Positions 1 through 10,300 of a DNA stretch of 64,000 bases are shown here, one piece after another (position 1 is the first letter of the stretch; each line of letters opens with the position of its first letter). The stretch is from the NCBI GenBank assembly GCA_039621445.1, contig CP154956.1:77930474-77994473 (forward strand). The letters are read 5' to 3'. This stretch comes from Euglena gracilis (taxonomy: Eukaryota > Euglenida > Euglenophyceae > Euglenales). The notes beneath the pieces are model-generated. The model was given only the letters and a program-made list of their open reading frames with translations. It was not told the origin of the DNA and ran no database searches. The translations under genes and the position numbers were made by a program.

Positions 1-243
1 TGGAAAGGGGACGGGTGTGGAGGCCCAAACAAATCAACCCTCCATTAATGAATGCTATTTATGCCTCCCAATGGGTGACCCGGCTAAATTTTCTTTTTTA
101 TTTATTTTCGCGGAGGAAAGTGCTGCAAGGTACATCCAGCACCTGAGTGTCCGCCTCCATGTTTCTGCGTCCCGCATATGTTGCTCGCTTTCAGGTCCAT
201 ATTCTTGTGGCTTTTCTTAATGGGAGTCTTGGGTTTCCTTTAG

Positions 244-1513
244 GGATGGGAATGTCCCCAGTTTTTTTTGGGCGACCCCACACCACCATTTCCACAGCAA
301 CGTCCAGCCAACACCCGGGAGCGGCGGCCGTTGACCCGGTCAACGCCGGGCCCAACCGTGTTGAGACAGTTCCGTTGCCACGCGGTGCAGGCGTCCTGGC
401 AGCCCTGCCAGCAATGCAGGAGACGGTCCGGGTCCCTCCCCCGCTGCAGTACTTCTCCCAGCAGCTCGGCGGCTTCTCGCAGGTGTACGCGGTGTCCCAG
501 GCCCTGCTGCCACCCCCCGGTCCCTTCCCGCCCCCCGCCCCGGCGGCCAACCCCGCCCCCGCCCCCGCTCCGTTCCCCACCGCAGCCCCAGTCCCGACCC
601 CCATCGTCGTGCCCCCCACCCCGCAGGCCACCATTGCGCTGCCGGCCTCCGCCGCCGCCGCCGCCACGGCTCTCCCGCCACTCACGCCGCCGCCCCCGGT
701 GAGCTGCTCCGCGCCTGGCCAGGCTGCTGCTCCAGAAAGTCGCCAGAAATACACGTGTATCGCAGGACATGTACCTACCTCCCCCCCGGGAAACTGTCCT
801 CCCCGGGAAACTTTCTCCAGCCTCCGTACCTGCTGACCTGTCCTCGTGGGGACTGTCTCCTTCCCTTGTAACCGCTGACCTGTCTCCTCAGAAATTTCTC
901 AAAATTAGGGTTTTTTTGGCAAAAAGAAGGCAATTTCGAAGGTTAAAAAAAATCTGAAAAAAATTTTTTTCTGCCAAGGGGTCGAAAATGTTGATTTTTT
1001 TTCCTCTGACCCGGTCCCGCCCGGGAGACTGTCCTCTACCCTCTGTACTCACTGACTTGTCTGCAGACAGTTTACCGGGTGGGGGCGGTATTCTGTGCTG
1101 CACCTTCATGGGGTGTGTACACCCCCCTTTTGTCCAACAACCCCCCCGTGTCCAGCCACCACCCAACCCCCTCCCCAGTCGAAGGACACCTTTTCGGAGG
1201 TTTGGTCTGTCCGCTGATGGTTTTTTTTGGATCGAAAAAAACCCCTAATGACCGACCCTCCGGTCGGAGGACAACTTTTTTTCAGAACCCTCCGGTCGGA
1301 GGACAGACATATCTGGTCGTTGGGCATAAGGGGGGTCAACCTGTTCTCCCCAAGGAGCCCGCCTGGGGCTCTGACGCGTCGCCCTCCGCCTCGGGCGAGT
1401 TCGGCTGCACCACGCGGAAGCGGGTCAACATCCGCCGGGGCTGCGGCCGGTGCCACTGCTGCGTCCAGGCCCAGGCCCGGGCGCTGCTGAGCCAGCCCGC
1501 CGCCGGGCTGTAG
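244..1513 (+). CDS. Two-exon Pro/Ala-rich protein with a C-terminal cysteine cluster (5' end missing)
   Basis: I do not recognise the family. Exon 1 (244-698) follows a TTTAG acceptor and ends at a GTGAGC donor; exon 2 (1355-1513) follows a pyrimidine-rich CCCCAAG acceptor. Both junctions are phase 0, so the splice keeps frame across a 656-bp intron. Exon 1 has strongly GC-rich third positions and long Pro/Ala stretches, like a disordered regulatory protein. Exon 2 has a basic segment followed by CGRCHCC, which fits the first CxxCxxC of a CXXC zinc finger, but the second half of such a domain is absent. A TAG at 1511-1513 closes the frame, yet the same frame stays open to 1873, so the end is uncertain. 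Upstream exons are not identified. Splicing is inferred. Confidence 0.45.
1256..1302. repeat. Paired palindromic CCCTCCGGTCGGAGG motifs inside the intron
   Basis: The 15-base palindrome occurs at 1256-1270 and again at 1288-1302, separated by a T-rich spacer. It lies in the presumed intron between the two Pro/Ala-rich exons. Related G/C palindromes occur near 59 kb. Confidence 0.6.
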
Positions 1514-2130
1514 TCTGCGCGCAGTCTCGTGTGCAGCCCTGTCCTACGAATGGCCCGGGGTTGCCCGTGGGAGGTTGACCCGGAGGAACAACCCATTTCC
1601 AAACAACGTTTGCCACAGTGCCCCCCCACCCAATGGTCAGGGCTGGATTGCAGAAGCCACATGCGGTCCAGTGGCATCCGTTTCATTCCAGTCCAGTCTG
1701 TTTCTTGTACGATTATGCGCCTCTATAACGGCCGTCACTCGGACCATCAGGGGCCGGAACACTCGTGTTCCTATTGCCTTTGCACCTGTCGGGAGCTCTC
1801 CTGGCACAGCAGTGTTGGCCAGGAGATTGCTGACTGCCAAGGTCCACCTGAATGCAGAAGAATTTGCCTGTAAAACAAGAGTCGATCATTTTTTTTTCTG
1901 TTTGATACCTTTCCGCAGGTGAGCTCCTTTTTATGTTGAGTTCTTATTTATGTCATCAAATGGCTTCTGGACTGATGGGTACATGCTGAATTGCCAGGTG
2001 ACAGTTTCCGCCGACCGGGGGGGGGGGGGAATTGTTTTTGAGCAAGGATGGAAACAAACAAAATTTGACACACACTTGTGGTGTGTTGAATTGTTGTGTG
2101 TGGTTTTTTTTGAAAAGAATTAAGCTTCAT
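1514..2130. other. Possible continuation of the first gene; no confident CDS
   Basis: The exon-2 frame stays open from 1514 to 1873 after the TAG and encodes a Cys/Ser-rich stretch. A possible donor (CCGCAG then GTGAGC) lies near 1918, which would fit an exon extending through the TAG and the TAA at 1871. An overlapping frame at 1575-1922 looks equally coding-like. I cannot choose between them. Confidence 0.25.
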
Positions 2131-2196
2131 GTTTCATAGTTTTTTTTTGGTTCACATGTTTTTTTCAGTATTAAATAATTTTTCAATTTGCCAAGG

Positions 2197-2230
2197 TAGA
2201 GACAGACAGAGAGAGAGAGAGAGAGAGAGA
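2197..2230. repeat. (GA)n microsatellite
   Basis: An uninterrupted run of GA dinucleotides is preceded by two GACA units. Confidence 0.9.
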
Positions 2231-4133
2231 TTTTCTCAAAAGAGGAGGAAAAACACACTGCTCACAATTTTCCCCCACAATATCCACCAAGGCGCACAAA
2301 AATTCAGTCTTTTTTCAAAAAGAATCAAATGAACGACAAAGATGTTACGAACAGAAACATGTTTTTTTAAAAAAAAACATTCACAAGGTATTTCTTTCGC
2401 AAATATAATTTTGTACCACAAATTTTTTTGTGTTCTTCGTTTCAAAGTTCATATCTTCTTTTTTTATCTATTTCAAAAAGTCGACCATGACTTTTTATGC
2501 ATATTACATTGATCTTTTTGAAATTTCTTCAAAATCTCATGGCACAACGGGAATAAAAAACTATGTCACAAAGAAGCCATTGTTTGGTGAAGATATATGT
2601 CATTTTGATGAAAGAACTCTGAATTAATGCCCTGAATCGGAGGCAGTTCCAAAAACTGTCATATGCTGAATTTTTTTTTCCATTGTAGACCCAAAATTAC
2701 CCAAATGTAACAAAATCAGTTCTTTTAAATTGACCAATTAGCCATCGGCCGACCCCTTCTCGGGGGGGGGGGGGGGGATTCACTGTTATTTTTTTTTTGC
2801 TGCAAGTCCTGCCAGCCAGCCCCTTTTTTTGCTGGGTCCAGCCCAAAATTTTTTGGAAGCAGTGTTCAAAAAGGCCAAAAATGGTGTTTTTGTTTTGGGG
2901 GGTTGTCAAATGCTCATTTTTTCAAAATTATGTTTTGCAGTGGTTTTGGGCAACTGTCCGATTTCGCCAGCCCTGCCCACAGGTCCAGCTGGGGTTCAGT
3001 CACTTCCAATCGACCAAAAACCAGTCAGTCATTTTTTTGGGGGGGGGAACTTAAAAATGGTCAAAAAAATTCTGCGCTTTCGGTGCCATGCATCTCTTTA
3101 AGGACCCCCCCGGGGGTTGCTGGGCTAGGGTTAGAAATTTGGGCTCGCCAGCCCCCCCCCCACCGGGGGTACCCAGGACCCCCAAAAGGTCAAATTTTCC
3201 TTCCGGCGTTTTGCATTTTTGCATTTTTGACAAAGTTTTGGCCAAAAATTTCCCCAAATAGCATTTTTAGCCTTTTTTGGGGGGTGAATAATTATCGGCC
3301 CGGGCGACCTAACATCCCTCCCCTGTCTCTTTACTCCTGAGGTCAGTGTATTTGCTTACCAAAGAGGTTAGTTGGTGGACAGACAACATATTTTATTTGG
3401 CAAATGTGTCAAGGAATGTTTTTTTTTTATGTCTTTCAGCTGCAATCTGCAATTTCCGGACCATTTTCGACCATTTTCATTTTTGGGGAGGGGGCATTTT
3501 TTTGACCAGCTTTGACTGGTTTTGACCAGTTTTGGCCATCTTTGACCAATTAGGATGATATTGCCCAACTGACCAAAATACCTTTTTATTTGGCCCCAAA
3601 AATGGTCAACAGTGGCCAAGCATTGGGTTGGAAACCAATGACACCCTGCATCCAAAAGAGGAATGAAATTTGACCTAAAAAAAATGGCATACCTGGAAAA
3701 AACACGATCCCCCACCAATGGGGTTTCCAGGTTTCCGTTCAGCTTTAGAACAAGTTGCTGGCTGTTGGACGGCTAAAGAAATCACCTGGATGTGGGTCTT
3801 GAGTGATTCTGTGCACATTGGGGCCTTGGTGAAACCCTGCACCGAAGGAATTGGTGACTGCCATGGATGGTGTGTGGGGGGTAAACTGCTAACAAGAATC
3901 CCCTTGGTCCAGCCCATTGATTCACTGAGTGGCCCTCGCCCTGCCGAAAATCAGACCGCGCCATTGTTTAGGTGGGGGGGCCCCCCCCCCCCCCCGGACC
4001 GGAGGAGGTAGCACGACCCCCCCCCACACCGACCCTCATATCGAACCCTGGGGCTGTGCATGCCAGGGGATGATACAAGTGCCTGAAAAGAATTTCGGAC
4101 CAATATGCAGCGGAAAACGGTTCCTCTGCTCAC

Positions 4134-4306
4134 CCTCTGCGGTGGGTACACACCAGGCCCTTGTGCAAGCCCTCCCCCACGTAGGCAATCGGCTGGCGGT
4201 GCTGCCGGCTGACATTCCAAACCTCGGACGTCACAGCACTGTGAACGCGTGCAAAGCCTGCTGAGCCCTTTCCCTGCCTAAACACTGTACCAACAGGCAA
4301 CACCAT
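4134..4306 (-). CDS. Possible internal exon of an unidentified minus-strand gene
   Basis: On the minus strand an ORF segment of 57 codons follows a TTGTACAG acceptor and ends at a GAGG|GTGAGC donor. Composition is protein-like (basic, Gly/Arg/His-containing) and no homopolymer breaks it. I recognise no domain. It could belong with the minus-strand exon at 7089-7324, but the phases do not join directly, so at least one further exon would be needed. It may also be chance. Confidence 0.25.
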
Positions 4307-4433
4307 CTGTACAAAATGGAATGAAGCAATGATGTGCATCCCAAGAAAGCAATTTGGGAGATGGGAAGAGAGATTGTGTGCAATCTCTGTGGTGTGTATA
4401 AACCCCCCTACTTATAAACCCCCGGGGTTTAAT

Positions 4434-4727
4434 GGATCCGGTTTGGTTGGTCGGCCGAAGGGGGGGGGTTATAGGATCCGGAATTGTTGGTGAAAATCTG
4501 ACCCCCCCCCAAAATGACCCCGAAACCCCCCCCAAATTGCAATTTTCAATCGCAATTTTCGGCAAATTTGGTCAAAAATGGCTTTTTTGATGATGGTGGG
4601 TCTCAAAAAATTGCCAAAAAAGTCAGTTTTTTTTGGTGGTTTGGGGCTGGAAAAATCGTCCCCGGCAGTTTGCATTTTTCTTCCCCAGGGGGGGGGGGGT
4701 TATAGGATCCGGTTTGGTTGGTCGGCC
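4434..4727. repeat. Direct repeat pair with a BamHI-like core
   Basis: A 23-base core beginning GGATCCGGTTTGG occurs at 4434-4456 and 4705-4727. Both copies are flanked by G runs and by TATA/CATAA-type sequence. They frame a T-rich spacer and may be remnants of a small dispersed repeat. Confidence 0.6.
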
Positions 4728-5728
4728 CGAGGGGGGTTTCATAAGTGAGGGGTGAGGTTTAGGTGTGGTAGAAACGTGTTTGCCCAGGTTAATTTTGGTT
4801 ATAACATTTGTAGGGAATCACACGGTTCTTGTCAGGGTGGTCGATATGGGACGGGTTTTTTGTTTTAAGGATCACTTTTACACCGAAGGGCCACCCTTCG
4901 GGTCGGGGGGGGGGGGGCTTATTTTTGGATTTTTTTCTTGACCGACCCGGGCTCAGAAAACCATCAATTTTCAGGCTCCCAAAAGTATTAAAAGTTTTCC
5001 TTTGGCTCTTCACGCCATGTTTTTACATTGGTGTAAGTTGACATTTAGCATGATTTTTTGCACCTCAAAAATCTGAAATTTTTTTGAAATTTTACAGGAA
5101 GATTTTCACCGACTTCGGCGCGACTTCAGGGGTCGTCTTATTTTTGTATTTTTGCTCAATCGGCCCAGGGGGGGTTTTATTTTGGGGGGCTAAATTGAAA
5201 TCTGGATGTGTTGGGTGGACGGGCGAAGGTCCAAGGATGCCAGAAATCACCTTTTTTCCGAAGTCTACCTTTACCCCCCCCCCCCCCGGGGCGCTTGGTC
5301 CCCTCCTCCTTACATGCACATTTGGCCCCCTAAAGTTGGCCTTCAACCTTTTGAACATGGCTGCCAAAATTCTTAACATGCAAACTTCGCCCCCCTAAGG
5401 TTGGCCCCTGGCCTTCAGTCATGGCTTGGGCCAAGTGCCGGGGGGGGGGGGACTGCCCTGGTCCTGGTGCGGCAAACCGATTTCGGAGTGGTTGCCTGGG
5501 ATTATGAGGCTTCTCCAGACCTGTGTTCTTGCCGTCGCTGCTATCAAATGCATTCCCGCCATGCAATGCCGGCAGAGCACCATTTACACCGATTGATTGT
5601 CCCCAGCCGCCCTCACTGAAGAAAATGCTTGTGGCTGAAAACTTTGATTCCAATTAAGGGTCTGACTGATTAAGACATGCAACTGGGGACGACCCCATCA
5701 TGTGCTTCCCCACCTCCCTCCCCCGTAG

Positions 5729-5814
5729 ATGACTTCTCGGCTACTCTCAACCGGCGTATGACCTTGGGCAACGATGTGACTCCCCCGGCAAACGATCCAA
5801 GTGGCATTCTGCAG
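5729..5814 (+). CDS. Possible small internal exon
   Basis: A strong polypyrimidine tract ending in CCCCCGTAG precedes 5729, and CTGCAG|GTTTCC provides a donor at 5814. The 86-bp segment is open in one frame and ends on a codon boundary. The encoded stretch is Asn/Asp/Pro-rich with no recognisable domain. The assignment rests on splice signals alone. Confidence 0.2.
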
Positions 5815-6567
5815 GTTTCCGTTTCTAGTTCCAACGGTTTCAGGGGTTATCATTTCCCCTTGCCAACACCCCTCTACAGATGTGATAGAGAAAATGACCC
5901 AGAGCAAATGGGGGGGAGGGAACGGAGGGGTATCTGTGGGAGGATGCTTGAGATCGAACGATCGAGGTGGAGAATCCTGCATGCGTGCCAAGATTTGCAC
6001 GACAAAACGGAGTTGCACACACAGGGCACACGCAACACAAGGGATTTTGTCATTTTGGGGCAGTTGCGTGCGAAAGGACTTCTACAGCAAAACGTATTTT
6101 CACTCAAAAATTTCCCTTTTTTTTCCGACTCTGAACGACCTCCAAGGACCTTCAAGGATTTTCTAGAGCATTCCTCGAACCTGCTCAAATGATATTTGAG
6201 GATGCTCTAGAGCATAGGGGGAAACACAAACATTTTTTGTGGTTTTTCCCCTCGCCAGTGATATTTTGATCTTTACCAAAAAACTTTCGACCATGAAAAT
6301 TCCTCATTTCACCCGTTTTATCCTTGGACCAAAATTTTTTTTAATTTTTTGGCATTTTGCGGTTTTGGTCAGCAAAATGTATATTTTAGTACAAAATGAA
6401 TAATATTTCACGGGCGAAATTTTTCTGAGTCCTCTCCAAAAGAAAGTGTTTATTTGGGGGAGCTTCTGAAGGATTTTGTGTATAATTTGCTTTTTTTTGT
6501 TTCTTCGTGTTTTTTTTTGCACCACATTTTTCTAGGGTCAATATCAGTCGGGGGGGGGGGATTGATA

Positions 6568-6997
6568 TCCGCAATTTTTCTGCAATTTCCGCAATTTTCC
6601 GCAATTTCCGCAATTTTCCACAATTTTTCCGCAATTTCCGCAATTTTTCCGCAATTTTTTTTTTCGCAGAATTTTTTTCCCACCACCGAAGATGGAAGAT
6701 GAGTTCAGGCCATTCTTCAAATGGATCAACAGGTGTGCTATTGTGTTTTGTTCCCCCCCCAGTTTACCAATTTTTCTCACAGGTGCACCACTGGTCACAG
6801 GATTGGGTGCGTCCTGCTTGTGCATAGAACTTCAAGCGTGTTGATTTGTGCTCGCCTGCATCGACGTGGGTGTTGCGGTGTTCTGAACCTCATAATTGAA
6901 AATTTTCTAAGTCCCCTCAAGCAGAAATGTTTATATTCCCGATATCAATTTTTCCGCAATTTCCGCAATTTTTCCGCAATTTTTCCGCAATTTTTCC
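6568..6997. repeat. Two CCGCAATTT(TT) tandem arrays
   Basis: Units of 9-11 bases reading CCGCAATTT with 0-2 extra T repeat about ten times from 6568 to 6665 and about four times from 6952 to 6997. The arrays are in the same orientation and are separated by a short unique stretch. Confidence 0.85.
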
Positions 6998-7088
6998 AAA
7001 GGCCTCCGATATCAATTATCCCCCCCCCCTGTATCAGTATGTTGCGTTATAACGTCTCAGAATCCTCCGACAGGAGTTATCGACTTAC

Positions 7089-7324
7089 GGTTTCGTGGGA
7101 AGAGACACATCTCCAACCCCCACCGCCTTCTTCTGCCTCGTGTATATTCGGTAGAGCCTCTCACCAAGGAACTTGATCTGTCCGACTGTTTGAGCAGAAC
7201 AAACCGACGCACTGAACGCCTGCTTGCCTGCCTTGGGATGAGTATTGTTTAACCTGTCAAAGTCCCTTGGAGAGCACAAAATGAGGCCAGATTTCAGAAA
7301 GAGACATGCGGGACTACGGGACAT
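7089..7324 (-). CDS. Probable 5' or internal exon of an unidentified minus-strand gene
   Basis: The segment starts at an ATG (7324-7322) and runs 78 codons to a consensus GTAAGT donor directly after 7089. An alternative acceptor, CCCGTAG, lies just inside, so it could be an internal exon from 7313. The peptide has a normal mixture of residues without low complexity, including IKFLGERLYRIYTRQKK near its end. I do not recognise a family. This is the best supported exon in the otherwise repetitive first 8 kb. Confidence 0.35.
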
Positions 7325-7815
7325 ATCTCCGGACTAAAGAAATTTTGTTGGGGAGCCTAGGTACCAGGGGGGGGGACGTCCCGTGGGACCCCCTTGTCGG
7401 TCCGAACTTAACTGGATAGGGGGGGGGGGTGTGGAGGGTTCGGGGACCCGAACTTGACTACCTAGCCTCCATGGGGGGGGGGAGATACACACTGGCTGGC
7501 TGGCCGGGCGAGGTACATTCCTCGGAGGCAAGGTACACGGGGGGTGGGGGGTGAATTTTGCAGGCTTGGTGTCCCAACAGGGGTAGGAATGCAATCGCGT
7601 CTCTTTTTTTTTGCATTTTTTTCGGTGTGGCACATAATTTTTGGTTTTTTATCTCCCCCCTTGCAGCGACTGTTCAATTTTCTCTGACATTTTTGGCCCT
7701 GAATTCCGCGCCCCCCCCCCTAGACACACTTGCCGACAAATTGTGCGCTTTTTTGGAATCAGCAAGTCCCCCAAATCCATAAAAATGATCGATTCCTTCA
7801 AAACGCACACCATTT
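7325..7815. other. No gene seen; G-run-rich spacer
   Basis: This stretch holds several G runs of 7-10 bases near 7365, 7420 and 7472, and a C run near 7712. It leads into the DIRS-A terminal repeats. Confidence 0.5.
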
Positions 7816-8618
7816 GCGAAGTTGAACCATCGTGGCTCCGCCCCCCCCCCCCCCCCCCCCCGCACATGGCCGCTTGGTGGTTGGTGGGGGGGCCCGGAGG
7901 TGGGGATGGTTGTCGCTTTCTGGCGTGTTTCTGGGTGGGTGTTTGGGGCTGCTTGGTCGGGGGCCTCCTTTCTGGCTGGGATGTTTTTCTTTTTCTGCTG
8001 ATCTTCTGGGCGGGGGGGGGGGGGTTGGGCTCACCATCTTCTTGTGCTTCGCCCTCTTGGTCCCTTCCTCCCCCTTCCTGTGTCGTGGGAGTCCGAGACC
8101 ACTCGGGCTCCGCATGGTGAGGTGCTGTGCAAACCACCCCTGTGGGCTCGGACTCCCACGACAAAGGAAGGGGGAGGAAGGGACCAAGAGGGCGAACCAC
8201 AAGAAGATGGTGAGGTCCTGCTTTCCTTGCGGGCTGTTCTGTTCTGGTGTGTTGTGCGTGCGCGGGGGGTGCTTCTTACTGCGCCTTTGTTGCCGGAGTT
8301 GGCGATGATGAGGCCTCCTCCGACACCTTGGCGAAGCTGAACCGCCGTGGCCCCGCCCCCCCCCTCTCCCATGGTCGCTTGGTGGCCCCCCCCCCCCTGA
8401 TGGGGATGGTGGTCTCTTTCTGTGTTTCTGGGTGGGTGGTTGGGGCTGCTTGGTTGGGGGTCCCGTTTCTGGTTGGGTTGTTTTTCTGCTGATTTTTTGG
8501 GTGGGAGGGTTGGGCTCACCATCTTCTTGTGCTTCGCCCTGTTGGTCCCTTCCTCCCCCTTCCTTTGTCGTGGGAGTCCGAGACCATTCGGGCTCCGCAC
8601 TGCGAGATGGTGAGGTAC
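7816..8618. repeat. DIRS-A terminal repeats: a direct pair and a 67-bp inverted pair
   Basis: About 290 bp at 7816-8112 is repeated in the same orientation at 8328-8618. Within this, the arm 8031-8097 is the near-perfect reverse complement of 8147-8213, with a 49-base loop, and a third copy of the arm lies at 8516-8582. Complex inverted termini are typical of DIRS-type tyrosine-recombinase elements. The 8584-8612 segment also matches the end of DIRS-A2 at about 14,547-14,575. Confidence 0.75.
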
Positions 8619-8639
8619 TGTGCACCCCCCTTTGGGCCA

Positions 8640-9559
8640 TAACCTTTTGAATTTTTGACACGACTCCCAGCCTCAAATAATGAGCTTGGAAGGCACCAAA
8701 ATTTTTCCACTGGCCCAGCTGCTGGACTTCTTCCACTTGCAAACCAGCATTTTCCACCATAAGACCCCAGCCCCTCTGGTGCTGTGGGGTTTCCAGTGGG
8801 TGGTGTCCACCCCCCCTCCTGCAGAATTTCTTTGGTTAGGGAATTCACCCTTTCTGATGTCAAAGGTCTTTTACCATCCAAAGACCACAACAAATTATTT
8901 TTGTGCCCAACCATGTGGGCTGTCCTTGCCACATACTCTTTCAATAAATGCCATGGGCTTATGAGGGGGGTGTGTGGCAAATTCAAAATCTCTTCCCATT
9001 TTGGGAAATGCCACCCTTTCCTTTGCAATATAATGAAAATTTTTTCTCCCACGAAACTGATTTTTCGCTGTGTCCTGGCTAAATCAACCCCCCTGTGGAG
9101 GGCCAAAAGCCTGCAACAGATGATGAGTCTGTTTCTGAGCTCTTTCACAGATAGGTCTGAGAGGGGTGTGGAATTCCTCATGATGTTTTCTAGGAAATCA
9201 GTGGGGTCCCAAAAGTGGGCATACTTGCAGACATTGGCATTCCACTTCCTTTTCAATGGAGCCAGAAGGGGTGGAAATCTCAAAGACCCAAACCCTGGGA
9301 GTAATAAGGCTGCTGCATATGCATTTCGTGCACTGTTGATGCTATGAACAGCAAGATCAAGGATGGCTTCAGCCATCTTGGGGACTGTGCACTGCTGCAG
9401 AGGCACCCCTTTGTGCAATAATTGCCCCACCAATGCCCTGAAGGCTGAGTCATGTCTTTTGACATTTCCCAGATTTTTTTTGTAAGTGTCGATACTGGAC
9501 ATCGAAACTTCCTGGGATTGTAATATTTGCCTGACACAATCAAGCAGGCCAAATTCCAC
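8640..9559 (-). CDS. DIRS-A1 tyrosine recombinase (frame-broken C-terminus)
   Basis: This enzyme would integrate the circular DNA copy by site-specific recombination. The ATG at 9559 overlaps the end of the RH/Dam ORF by 20 bases. Central residues LLALHRGVDLART hold the first catalytic Arg. The HxxR box reads HSTRGAG but lies in another frame after a 7-base run (8810-8816), and the catalytic Tyr region, HYLRLGVV, is in a third frame near 8,675. DIRS-B recombinase has the equivalent HSTRGAG and AHYQRHG in one frame, which supports the assignment. The longest frame runs on to a TGA at 8516. As assembled, the gene is probably inactive. Confidence 0.8.
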
Positions 9560-10300
9560 CTTGGGGGGGGGGGGGCATCTCCTCCCACCAGCAGTTGGTG
9601 AACAGACCCCACTGGGGGGGTACTAGCAAAACCTTGCTGCCTGGCTGCCTGATTGACATTAATTGGCGCCACCATGATGTCGAAGCCCAGTGGGGTACAA
9701 TCAACAGACAAATTAGGTCTGGGTTTAACATTAATCTCTGAACCCATTGGGGAATGATGCTCCAGGGAGGGTTGGCATAAACTGGGGGGAGACCCCTTAA
9801 ATCTGCCTTCAGAGCATCCACCAACAAAGCCCCTTGGTGGGGGTATCGACAAATGAACTTGGGGAATTTTTTGTTGCTGGGTGTGCAAAACATGTCCACC
9901 TCTGGGGTGATGTGGTTTTTGAAAAACTTCAGAATCTGGTGAAAAATGGTCAGGTTCAGGGTATAATCCCCTGGATCTTTTTGCTCCCTGGTCAGGGAGT
10001 CTGCCAATTGTTCTTTTGTGGGAACCCAAACCACCTGCAAGTTGATTTGCCTTTCTTGGCAATGGTACAGAAGGGGTTTTAGGATGGAATTTAAATATGG
10101 CTTTTTGCCTCCCCATTTTGTCAAGTAACTGACTGCCACCTGGCTGTCCACATGAAGAACAATGGTTTGTTTTGGTTTTGCCAAAGCCTTTACAGTTTCC
10201 ACTGCAGACATCAATTCTTTTTGATTGATGTGAAGGACATGCAGGTCCCTCCAGAAATCCTGGACCTTTTGACCAGACTTTTTGTCCAGCCCCCCCCCCA
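9540..10300 (-). CDS. DIRS-A1 RNase H plus Dam-like methyltransferase domain
   Basis: The frame begins after the G10 run at 10,290-10,299 and ends at a TGA (9540). RNase H features include the conserved VLHVDSQVAVSYL and the distal DSLTREQ. The second half matches the Dam-like domain typical of DIRS elements: VDMFCTPSN, then YANPPWSIIPQWVQ with the NPPW catalytic motif, then an IVPHWASTSWWRQL block. Known DIRS elements carry this phage-type adenine-methyltransferase-like region downstream of RNase H; whether it methylates is not established. The RT and RH frames would join if the G run had 11 rather than 10 bases. Confidence 0.85.

Larger units (their letters stand above)
2131..7080. other. 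Low-complexity intergenic or intronic DNA with many G and C runs
   Basis: No long ORF is convincing. The stretch is T-rich and has G or C runs of 10-18 bases, for example near 2019, 2761, 3976, 4688, 4906, 5275, 5441 and 6550. Short ORFs on both strands lack family resemblance; only those with plausible splice signals are listed separately. Motifs such as GCATTTTT and GCAATTTCC recur. Confidence 0.6.

Noticed and set aside
191-770. Long minus-strand and alternative-frame ORFs over 191-770
   Set aside because: They are Gly/Arg-rich shadows of the Pro/Ala-rich exon on the plus strand and lack splice or family support.
3741-3866. Plus-strand exon following TTCCGTTCAG
   Set aside because: The acceptor and a GTGTGT donor are possible, but an equally plausible minus-strand reading overlaps and neither has family support.
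7798-8760. 320-codon minus-strand ORF over the DIRS-A termini
   Set aside because: Most of it translates inverted repeats and C runs; only its first 45 codons match recombinase.
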